Shown here one piece after another: positions 37,651-46,915 of a stretch of 64,000 nt of DNA (positions are counted from its first letter, which is position 1; every line of letters begins with the position of its first letter). Source of the DNA: Lamellibrachia satsuma. Lineage: Eukaryota; Annelida; Polychaeta; Sabellida; Siboglinidae. Both the position numbers and the translations under genes were made by a program. The stretch spans positions 10,996,001 to 11,060,000 of the forward strand of contig BSQZ01000011.1 in assembly GCA_033239005.1 (NCBI GenBank). Direction: 5' to 3'. The notes under the pieces were generated by a model. That model worked only from the letters and a program-made list of their open reading frames with translations, did no database searches and was not told where the DNA came from.

Positions 37651-38149
37651 CATGAAAATTAGCTGTGTCCTAACCGTATCCATCCAGACTAATATAACTT
37701 TAGTTATATTCATAATCAATGCTTCAATTTGGATTACTTGAAAAGACAACCAAGCTTTCAATTGTATATTTGATCTTAAGTTACACATTTATTTATCTGT
37801 TTTGTCACTGTTATAAGGCAAAGCATGCTAATCATGATGACAAGTAAATATAAAGCTTCAGTTATTTTTAAGCATTACTTAATACTACTAGGATATGAGT
37901 ATATCAAGGACACCTTGGCTATACAGTGACCTTAGTACACAAATATCAACAACTGCCGTATTTGCAAGATATTTTTGAAATACAGATCAGAGTTTCATTC
38001 AAAAGATGACAATTAAAATATAATGAAACAACATCCTCATAGAAATATTTGCATAACATTTCATTTGTCCATGTACTTATACAAAACTATCTCCGCTGTG
38101 ACCCCCCTAGAGATCACTGATTGGCTGTCACGAGGAGTCTTACCGGCCA

Positions 38150-38480
38150 GTTCTGTGTCTTGGCATGCCACACCACGACATTGCCTGCCCTGTTGAGTGG
38201 AGCCACCGTGAGATATACCAGCAAGTTCAGACCTTGCCTGTCATACTGAATGGAGTCAATGTGAGCGAAAAACTTGCCACGGTGAGAGATTTACCTGCAA
38301 GTTCTTTCATTGTATGCCACAACCCGACCTTGCATGTCGTACTGAGTTCAGTAATCATGAAATATTTAATTGCCAGTTCAGTGTCATGGTGTGCCACACC
38401 CTGACCTTGCCTGTCTTACTGAGTGCTGCGAGTTGATTGCCAGGTTGTTGATGACAACATACATATGGAACTTGCCTGCA
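38150..38480 (-). pseudogene. KCTD3/SHKBP1-like WD exon in four degenerate tandem copies
   Basis: The minus strand after CTCCCCTTGCAG encodes GNQLAALSKTGKVRVWHTMT then LNWQ, matching the WD segment GNQLVA..TGKVGVW of KCTD3/SHKBP1. Related blocks of about 75-80 bp repeat three more times toward 38150, the last encoding NRAGNVVVWHAKTQNWP followed by a donor GTAAGA. The middle two contain stops. It looks like a tandemly multiplied exon that decayed. Four copies of one WD blade edge is not the normal gene structure. Confidence 0.6.
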
Positions 38481-38499
38481 AGGGGAGAGAACACTTTTA

Positions 38500-38999
38500 T
38501 TCAGTAAAGTAGCACGACGTTTTCACCTTACACCAAGCAAACATTTTAATAAAACAGTTGTTTATGGACCTGCTAAATGGAGATATTTAATCCACATAAA
38601 AGTACCTCGGTCTGAATGTATCGGTTTAGTCGACTGGACTAAAAAATTCAATTCAAATTTATTGTAACTCTATACAATAAGAACAAATACAAAGCAGAGC
38701 GAAGTCCTGTCTAATTGCATAAAGTGAACAATAGGGGAAGAACAATATATAATGTTGTACTCCCTTTTAGTTTCATCAACTACACTTTTGAGCTATGGGT
38801 GGTTTGGAACATTTGTGTATGGCGAAATAGATTTGTACTTAGCAGAGACCAAAAACCACATAAAACTGCACGTGCAGTAATGTTACAGGAACTAGTTGCC
38901 CACGCAACCAAATTACTCAGTCGTTGTCCACACGCTCTCTTCATTATAGGGACATTGTTAGCATACATTGTTAGCCTACTTCAATATAGGGGCTGTCTC
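38500..38999. other. Spacer with no recognised gene
   Basis: It contains AATTCAATTCAAATTTATTG, which resembles tails of reverse-strand retroposons, and an open stretch 38715-39113 that merges into the LINE. The open part before 39000 matches nothing I recognise. Confidence 0.4.
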
Positions 39000-40033
39000 T
39001 ATGAAGGTACAGAGGCAGCATGCGAAATGAAGGAAGCCTGGAAAGAAATAGAGAAGAACAAGGAGAGAGGAAATCAACCGGATTCAATGATATACACATA
39101 TACGGGCAGGTGAATACAGCAGCAAAGGGAGCTGTTGTTAGGTGAGGAGAGATATGGAAGCAGACGTATATAGCAAACTAGACGAGGATGGTGCAAAGAA
39201 GATGTTCAAGGTTATAAATGGGAAGTTAGTGACAGAAAAAGAGGTAGTGCTGAAGGTCTGAGAAAGCTACTCCAAGGAGCTACTGAAAAAGGAAGGAAAT
39301 AACAACGATGAGGAATTACCAATGGATGTAGAGGGGAAAGAGAAGTTAACTGGTATTACGGATACAGAGATGCAAACCGGGATGAAAGGGATGAAGAAGG
39401 GAAGAGCACCTGGTACCGATGATATGCATGTGGAGATGGTAATAGCAGCGGGGGAGAGTGGAATCAGCTGGACAAAGAGACTGCTGAATACATGTATGAG
39501 GAAAGGTAAAGGACCAGAGGAATGGTGAACATAGCTAATTGTCCCAATATGGTAGAAGAAGGGAGATGTGCAACACCCTGGGAAATACAGAGGCATCACA
39601 TTTCAAAGTCACATCATGTCATGAAGCTGCTAGAGAGGACCCTGGATGGCAAGATCCGAAAGAGAGTAGAGCAAGAATTATGGGAAGAACAACAGCGTTT
39701 CAGAAAGGGAAAATGAGGACTGATGGGATGTTTGCATTAAGACAGCTGGTAGAGAAGAGGTTTGAGGTGCAAGGGAGAATGGTAGTGGGATTTGTGGACC
39801 TTCTCAGGAAGATGGTGTATGCAGATGATTTGGCCATAATAGCAGAGAGCAAACAAGAAATACAGGAAGTGTTGGAGGAATAGAAGGGGGTGTTCAAGAA
39901 GCACGGATTGAGAATGAGCCTGGAGAAGACAGAAGTGATGTGGGTTGGACACCAAAGAGAGGGACTGACCATCATTTTGGACAGTAAGGAGATCAAGCAA
40001 GTAGATAGCTTTGTTTACCATGTAATGATCTTG
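39000..40033 (+). mobile_element. LINE fragment (endonuclease/RT type), 3'-truncated
   Basis: The plus strand encodes, in shifting frames, DMEADVYSKLDEDGAKKMFK, MKKGRAPGTDDMHVEM (the conserved region before the RT fingers), then ERTLDGKIRKRVEQELWEEQ with RFRKGKMRTDGMFALRQLVE, then VGFVDL joined directly to MVYADDLAIIAE. The YADD box is present, but the RT segment between FVDL and YADD is deleted. The fragment stops at 40033, where inverted macrosatellite DNA begins. It is unlike the LINE at 24305. The clade is not assigned. Confidence 0.8.
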
Positions 40034-40071
40034 TCTATAGTGGTCTTACCCCTTCAGAGTTGTCGGACATG

Positions 40072-40524
40072 GGCACGGACCACGGTCACTTTTCCCACAG
40101 ACGACCATTATAACGTTCTTGCATCTACATTGAAAAGTTATCCTACAATTTTTTTTTAAATTCACAGAAAATGACAGACCCACTAAGACACCTGGTGTGT
40201 GAAATTCGTGAAAATGACATACCTCCTTTTCGCATAAATTGCTTCAAAGCATGAGGCCCCTGCATTTCTGCCATGAAATTCTCCGGTTTCCCAAATATGA
40301 GTACATCCTGCCTAACAGCCACTGTGTCCTTATGCAACTGGTATACCTACTGACAAATGGCATCATTTCAAAGCTTAGATGCTACTGTGCACAAGAACAT
40401 CACTTCCACTCCCTCGTCCACACAATTTCTGCTCTCACAAATAAACCCTATCTGCACAATGAATTTTTTCCTTGGGATTCTTTATGTATGTAATGGCGGA
40501 TGGATTCTGACTGTGGTCCGTGCC
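40072..40524. mobile_element. 453-bp MITE-like element in the inverted copy
   Basis: It has the ends GGCACGGACCACGGTCAC and TGACTGTGGTCCGTGCC, inverted with respect to 3899-4351. Confidence 0.6.
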
Positions 40525-40590
40525 CTAATTAATTTCCGACATCTCACAACCCGTCACGAAAGTTATACCAAATCGAAGAAACACATTTAT

Positions 40591-41272
40591 CTCGATAAAT
40601 CACAGGAGGAAATCCACACCGCAATGCTACACATTAATTGATATGTCACCGAGACATGCCCCCGTATGTGAGGGGAAGAATTTCAAGTGGGCTGAATTAC
40701 ATATATGCACTTTAGTCATAAAGCCCACACTGCTTGCTGTGCCGGAGATATAGGAAATCTTACAAGTGTTTCACAAAATGTGGGGTATTTTCATCAATAC
40801 AACACTAAAATTGTCAACTAATTTTTTATTAAAATTATTTTTTTTTTTAATATACACTGTTTTTGGGCAAAAAGCTAGCATTTCAGTGTATTTCACAACA
40901 TTGATAAGTAATATTGAGCGTTCAAAGTACAACGAATTATGGTACGTGTGAAAACAAGCTATATATCTGACAAGTTTTCAGGTGAACATTTGGCTTTTCA
41001 AGTCACTGTAGGTGCCAACTGCCTGTCAACGAGATAGAACAGGATGCTGCCTGTTTGGGGCTTTTGAGTGTCTACTGTTGCAACTACAGTGACGATAAGC
41101 CTACTTTTTGCTCAGATTTCAACTACAGGAGGTTGTAAATTCTATTCAGAATCTACATTGGGGTATTTTCTCAGCCAATAGCTGTGCAGCATGACAGACA
41201 AGTGGTCTACCCCACTAAAATTCTGGCCATTGCTTAAATGTCAGATGGACAGATTGCTCCAAGATCAGTCAG
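40591..41272. other. 682-bp segment present only in the inverted unit
   Basis: This lies upstream of the transposase pseudogene and is missing at the same point in all three direct copies. It shows no recognisable protein and is AT-rich with a T run at 40842-40850. It may be ancestral 5' sequence of the element or a later insertion; no flanking duplication is visible. Confidence 0.5.
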
Positions 41273-41281
41273 ATAGTAAAA

Positions 41282-42220
41282 GTGTTTGACTCTGATACAG
41301 ATATCAGCATGGAGAAGAAAAGTGAAGTTCCGAATAGCCAAAAATGTGAGGAGATGTGGCTTTCAAAGGGGGCACACTGTGCACACGTCCAAGAAAGACG
41401 TTGCAGACAATTCCACACCAAGCATGTGGATGCCAAGACTCACGCAAGCCGAATTCACAAGAGTCGCCAAAGTTACACCAGGTGGACTCATCGAAGTCCC
41501 AGATGCTGAGAGCAAATTGGATGGCGCCAAACTCTTGAGACCGAAGAAAGAAGTGTTGCTGATGACTTGACAACGACATACCTGAAGAAAGATGACTCAC
41601 AATTAGAAATGCGTATTATGCATAGAGACAAAACAACACAGATGTATAACGAGTGCATTGCAGAGCATGCGTCCATTATTGACAGTTAATTGTGTGCTGT
41701 TCCTAGATTTACAGTGCATACAGAGGTCAAGGTTGGCCTCTGCTGGAAACAAAATCTCAGGTGTGTTAAGTGTGGATACACATCAAAAATGTTCAAGTTA
41801 TACCATGAAGTACCAACTGAGAAGGCAGGGCAGAGATCTGCTGCTCCAAATGTCGGCCTTCAGGTGGGACTGCACGAATCTACCACAGGAATCGCTAAAG
41901 GGCGAGTGATAATTGCTAGCTTAGATGTACCACAACCGTACCGAAGTAGCATGCAACGGACTGCAAACAAAGTTGGCAGTGCGACAGCAACTATGACTTT
42001 GGCAGACTTGGCGAAAAGGCGTGACCACATGAAGAAAATTAATATGCTACAAGGATTACCTGAAGATGCTCCAGTAACCATATCCATGGACTGCAGATAT
42101 AGCTCAGCGAGAATCACTGGGTCTTATCATACTGGGCAAAATGCATCACAAGCAATAGGGGTCGTAATATGCACAACAAAGTCGCTGCCAGGATATTGTG
42201 GCTCTACACATACAGAATAA
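41282..42220 (+). pseudogene. Mutator-like transposase-domain pseudogene, fullest copy
   Basis: This is the plus-strand homologue of 3045-3812. It retains the region lost in the direct copies (41720-41903), which encodes LRCVKCGYTSKMFKLYHEV and a Gly/Ala-rich part ending PNVGLQVGL. That gives the expected CxxC zinc-binding pair between the N-terminal part and RSSMQRTANKV. Lesions are an insertion near 41545 that shifts the frame after LLRPKK, the shared TAA at 41687-41689 and a frame change near 42170. The family is annotated with a Mutator-like transposase domain in many invertebrates. This copy is the best template for finding the parental element. Confidence 0.7.
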
Positions 42221-42449
42221 ATTGTGCAGCCACTGACAGGCTGAATTATGGAGCGGGGGACTCTCTACTGCGAAAATTGGAGACAAGCAAAGCTCCGATT
42301 AGTAAAGGAGGAAGAGTAGCCAATTTAATACACTATATTTTCGTGTGAAACAATAAACTGGAAGGTCTATAGCGGTCTTACCCCTTCAGAGTTGTCGGAC
42401 ATCGCTAGTCTTGATGGCAGTGCCAGTGATTCAGGGTAGTAGATATATA

Positions 42450-42691
42450 TACATACATACATGCATACATATATACATACATACATACATTTGGTAGTTG
42501 TTAATAAAGAAAAAAATTCTCAAGGAACGCAGCGTTTCCCTTTCGTTACGTTCGGCCTTGACGAGACGCTCCCAGATTGTAAATAACGCGTTCGTCCTGT
42601 CGTGGTTTCTCCGCATTATGGCATGTATGCATGTATGTATGTATGTATGTATGTATATATATATATATATATATATGTATGTACATATATA

Positions 42692-42777
<86 letters not shown>

Positions 42778-42810
42778 CATGCATACATATATACATACAT
42801 ACATACATTT
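42450..42810. repeat. TACA/TA microsatellite
   Basis: Long runs of CATACATA, TATA and GTATGTAT are arranged roughly as inverted blocks, CATGTATG at one side and CATACATG at the other. Open frames on both strands are artefacts of the repeat. Confidence 0.95.
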
Positions 42811-43084
42811 GGTTGTTGTTAATAAAGAAAAAAATTCCATCCGTTGTCAATATTTCTGGCGTTGTGTTGCTGGACTGCATTCTGTTATTTTATGAGATAA
42901 TTGTTATATTAGCGTGTGAATATGTTTCTGTGCTTTATCATATTAAGTATTTTTTTCCTGAATCACGCCATGGGTCGAAACTACTATTCTTAGAAATCAG
43001 CTACTGACGTGGGACAATAGAGCCGAAAACGTTAATGACACCTCTTTGCAACTTGTGATATGCTCAATTAACTTAAGACGATTA

Positions 43085-43335
43085 ATTGAATAAAGGGCTT
43101 GATCAAATATAACGTGCTCGCACAAACAATGAAGTGATGCTATCAAACATTTACGTTATCATGTTTTGCTGATGAAACACCAGATAGATTAAAAGCATAA
43201 AATGTGCTCACACAAACTATGAAATCACGCTTTCAAACATTTCAGTTAACACGTGTTGATGATGAAACATCAGACATATTAAACACATAAAGGGCTTGAT
43301 CACATAAAATGTGCTCACACAAACAATTAAGTCAA
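43085..43335. repeat. Tandem repeat of about 110 bp
   Basis: AATGTGCTCACACAAAC, CAAACATTT and GATGAAACA..CAGA recur in two full units plus a partial third. Confidence 0.8.
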
Positions 43336-44122
43336 TACATTATATATTACAATACAAACTCAACTAGTTATTACGTTTATTCATGGACGTTTCCATTAAA
43401 CATTAATTACTTGAATTTGGTTCATTTCTTTATTATGTCAACCACTTTCTTTTAATTTATTTATATTGATATATTTTTATAAATAGTTCCATATCATTAT
43501 TATTATATTAGCGTGTACGTATGTTTCTGTGCACAATCATAATCTCCGCCTTTCTTACTGATTCAGGCCGTGGGCCGAAACGACTATTCTTAGATTTCCG
43601 CCGCTTAGCTAGAGTGGGCCGAATCGACCGTCGCTGATTTCAATAGCGACAGTGAAATGGGCCGAACCATCCGTCTGCGTGGGCCGAATCGACTAGGCCG
43701 AACCATCCGTCGGCGTGGGCCGAACCCGTCATGGGCCGAACCATCCGGGACCCTGGCTTCCTTGTCCACTTGACATCTGGAACTTGTTGTTTGGGATGGC
43801 AATCTTGTTAAATCTTGTATGTTTCTGTGCGCAATCATAATTTCCGCCGCTCTGCCTTTCTTATTGGACCGAAACGACTATTCTTAGATGTCCGCCACTT
43901 AGATGTCCGCTACTAGAGTGGGCCGAATTCAATAGCGAACCAGTCATGGGCCGAACCATCCGGGACCCTCTTCATGCTACTATATAAGCAGAAACCGACA
44001 GTCGTGTAAAATGTTGCAGATACGGTTAACATATGGGAGCAGGAAAATAACTCGTCCGTTCTGACCCGTACGTCATTTACCTTCAGATAGCGGGCGCCAA
44101 TGTGACGTAACAGATACGAGAC

Positions 44123-44594
44123 TATTTCCGGTGCAAAATCACCTCCAGTATGAAAATGGGGGCGATAATATGGCGATATCGAATTTGAGCAGAATAATAA
44201 GCGCATACTGCATTCCGTAGGAACTCCATATTCGTTTTCTAACAATCCATATGTCGAAACAACTAAAAATACGAATTTCGCAGTAACAATAACAAAATTG
44301 AGCAATAACTTTCTTTACGCGTCTCCGCCTAACCTCGCGCGTCCACCTACCGGATAAATTGCGGTTCTTCTGAATTGTCCGCCAGGAGGGCCATCTTTAC
44401 CGCCAGTGCCCTGTTAGAAGCCGGTCTCACCACGAAACATAACACATCAGCCTCACAACGCATAGTTAAACGACTAAGTACCTCAACTAAAACTATGTCA
44501 CACATGATTTGGCGGTGGATTAATTAAAAATACTATATCAAATATGTGTATTCCACAGAATATATATTATTGATCTACAAAGCCAAATAACGTT
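44123..44594 (-). repeat. Inverted partial copy of the 9.4-kb unit, blocks 3-4
   Basis: 44123-44530 is the reverse complement of about 2385-2810 of copy 1, including the 10-bp segment CCGGTCTCAC that copies 2 and 3 have lost. 44531-44594 is the reverse complement of about 413-484, so unit positions 485-2384 are deleted here. The match ends at 44594 in unrelated sequence. Confidence 0.85.
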
Positions 44595-44639
44595 AGTAGT
44601 AGGAAAGTCTTTTTCAATACGCAAGAGCGGTGGTTACTA

Positions 44640-44905
44640 AAAATAGACATTGGGAAAAACCCACATATCGCTGACGTGGCGTTTAATTGTAATTTTAATT
44701 TTAATTTTAGTTTTAGTTTTAGTTTTAATTTTAATTTTTAATTTTATTTTAATTTAAATTTTTTTTTTTTTTTTTTAATTTCAATTTCGGGAAAAACCCA
44801 CATATCGCTGACGTAGCGGTTAGTGGGAAAAACCCACCTATCGCTAACGTGACGGTTATTTAGGGAAAACCCACATATCGCTGACGTGGCAGTTATTGAG
44901 TACGG
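44640..44905. repeat. Dispersed short repeat ACCCACATATCGCTGACGTG and TTTTAA tract
   Basis: GGGAAAAACCCACATATCGC occurs at about 44652, 44789, 44825 and 44868 with small changes, each followed by TGACGT-like sequence. A TTTTAATTTTAA tract (44690-44780) lies between the first two. Confidence 0.75.
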
Positions 44906-45780
44906 TATCAATGAATGAGAGAGCTAATCAATCAGGTTTCAGTACGTTATCGGTGAATGGTATAAAGAGCTGTGATTCGTCGGTTATAGTTTTATAAAAG
45001 TTATGCGCATGAGTTTCATAAAAATTGTGGATGATTAATGAGGTAAGGAGGATGATTGGCTCGTGTGTCCATCTGGTGGGAGATGGGTAGATGCTCGCGG
45101 GGCATACCGCTGTCGTTGCGGTTAGGGTATAATATTATGCTCCCGTTTCGCGGAATGCAGCGGGCTACATACCATGTTAGGAATGCGGTCGTGTTGTATT
45201 CCGTAATATGACACCGGTCTGCCGCGTTCCCGAAAGGACGCATTAAGGCGATACTAACAGCTGACTAGTGGATTTTGGTACTCGGGAAATGCGCGTTTTA
45301 AATAACCTGGCTATATGTAGTCATATTAGCGCTGTAGTTAAAGCGCTGGTTCGCCCACTTGCACAATGCCGTGCAGTAATTTATTCGATGCCAGCTATGA
45401 TGAAAATCGGGTTTCATTATTGTTATTTTTGTCGTTTCTCTAAGAAGAGTAGACCACGTGACGTCCTGTCTGCATAAATAATAAAAACAGCTGTGTATGC
45501 ATCAACGAGTTGACCTGTATGCGTACATCTAACATATTTAGGGTATTGGTTATCGTATGAATCATACATAGCACGAGTAATGAATGAATAACTTTATTTT
45601 GGCTACACATACATTTTGAGATATTTACAATATGATATGAGTCAGAGATTATACGAATAGCAGAGAAACCAAGGAGATCCTCTAGAAACCCCGCGGGGCT
45701 TATGACGAGGACCACCCAGAAATAAATCAACATAATTATTTTGTTTCCTTAGGCTTAAGCCAAAAACATATACTACGCAA
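44906..45780. other. Spacer without recognised genes
   Basis: This is sequence of mixed composition. The minus-strand open stretch 45440-45733 is hydrophobic but short and has no splice or family support. The segment at 45590-45740 has a uniform non-repetitive composition and could be a retroposon tail. Confidence 0.4.
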
Positions 45781-45784
45781 CGTT

Positions 45785-46380
45785 ATTGTAATTGAAATAC
45801 AATATAATGTAAAAAAATTGCTTAAATATGTACATACAAATTGTAATTATAACCTAACTAATTATTGCACATGAATACGTTACAATGTGAACATGAACAC
45901 ATTAAGTAATGCAGGAAAAAATTGCTTAAATATGTACATACAAATTGTAGTTAGAATTTTATAAACAAATACTACACTAATAACCTAACAAATTATTGCA
46001 CATGAATACATTACAATGTGAACATGAACCATGAATACATTAAATACTACACGAACATCAATACATTAAATACTACATGAACATCAATACATGGATTTTT
46101 CTGCCATGTTAAAATAATGGTAGATGTAAAGTATATGTTATACAAATATAAAATTTAGTCTCAAAAATGTTGCTTAAATATCAACATACAATTTGTACTT
46201 TGAATTATATGAACAAATAATACACTAACTACATAACTGTCATGTATTCATTAAATGTGAGCATGAATACATTAATACATGATCCTGACTACATTAAATA
46301 TTACATAAGCATGAAACACATGGTCTTCTCCACCATGTGAAAATAAATGTAGATATAGAGTACATTTTTTACAAATACAA
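45785..46380. repeat. Irregular AT-rich repeat with TTGCTTAAATATGTACATAC
   Basis: The block TTGCTTAAATATGTACATAC followed by AATTGT, ATTATTGCACATGAATAC and ACAATGTGAACATGAAC recurs three times at irregular spacing (about 45818, 45921, 46170) with decay. Confidence 0.75.
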
Positions 46381-46489
46381 AGTTGTTGTTTTTTTGCAGT
46401 TTTTTTTGCAGTTTTTTTTTTGCAGTGAGAAAGAATACCGATTTGTCTAAGAAAATACCGCTTTTATATGTATTTTGTCACACTTAGTT

Positions 46490-46915
46490 ACGTATGTAAT
46501 GCTTTTAAGCTAAGTGTTTACCACATTTATCTGCCTGTTAACATGTTAAGTAAATGTCACTTTTATTTGTATCTTACCACATTTTAGCTACGTAATTGCC
46601 ACGCTTGTCTGTGTGCTAACGCTTTTAACATATTAAGTATCACTTTTAATTGTATGTTAACGCTATTTAGCTAAGTATATACCACATTCTATGTTAAGTT
46701 TGTTTTCGCAAAGTAAATATCACTTTTAGCTGTACGTTAACGCTTTTAAGCTAAGTAAGTACCAAATACAGCTACATGTTAATGAGTTTAGCTAAGTAAA
46801 TACCGCATTTAGCTGTAGGTTAACGCTTTTAAGCTAAGAAATTACCACATTTAGCTGTATGTTAGCGATTTTACGCTAATTATTTACCATATTTACCTGC
46901 ATGTTAACGTGTCAC
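46490..46915. repeat. Degenerate tandem repeat, unit about 42 bp
   Basis: The consensus pieces AGCTAAGTAAATACCACATT, TAGCTGTATGTTAACGCTTT recur about nine times, best preserved at 46740-46890. It directly abuts the start of the duplicated segment at 46909. Confidence 0.8.

Larger units (their letters stand above)
40034..42435 (-). repeat. Inverted partial copy of the 9.4-kb unit, blocks 1-2
   Basis: 40034-40590 is the reverse complement of about 13222-13775 of copy 2, and 41273-42435 is the reverse complement of about 12212-13197. Between them, 40591-41272 is sequence absent from the direct copies. The inverted copy is visibly more diverged from the three direct copies than they are from one another. 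Confidence 0.9.
42436..44122. other. 1.69-kb insertion within the inverted unit
   Basis: It replaces the short sequence that joins GATTCAGGGTA and GGTGCAAAATCACC in the direct copies. It contains (TACA)/(TA) microsatellites (42445-42800), a ~320-bp direct duplication marked by GTTGTTAATAAAGAAAAAAA (42495 and 42815), ~110-bp repeats (43085-43335), and GTGGGCCGAATCGAC-type repeats with CCGAACCATCC (43610-43960). A segment at 43750-43820 resembles the LINE tail at 55925-55990. No gene is visible. Confidence 0.65.

Noticed and set aside
42498..43007. Long open frames of alternating Tyr/Ile on both strands
   Set aside because: They are produced by TA and TACA microsatellites and have no codon diversity.
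44690..44790. Interstitial telomere-like repeat TTTTAA
   Set aside because: The tract is irregular and mixes TTTTAG, TTTTAA and T runs; it is simple AT-rich DNA.
45440..45733. A hydrophobic 97-codon minus-strand ORF
   Set aside because: No start context, splice sites or homologous copy supports it.
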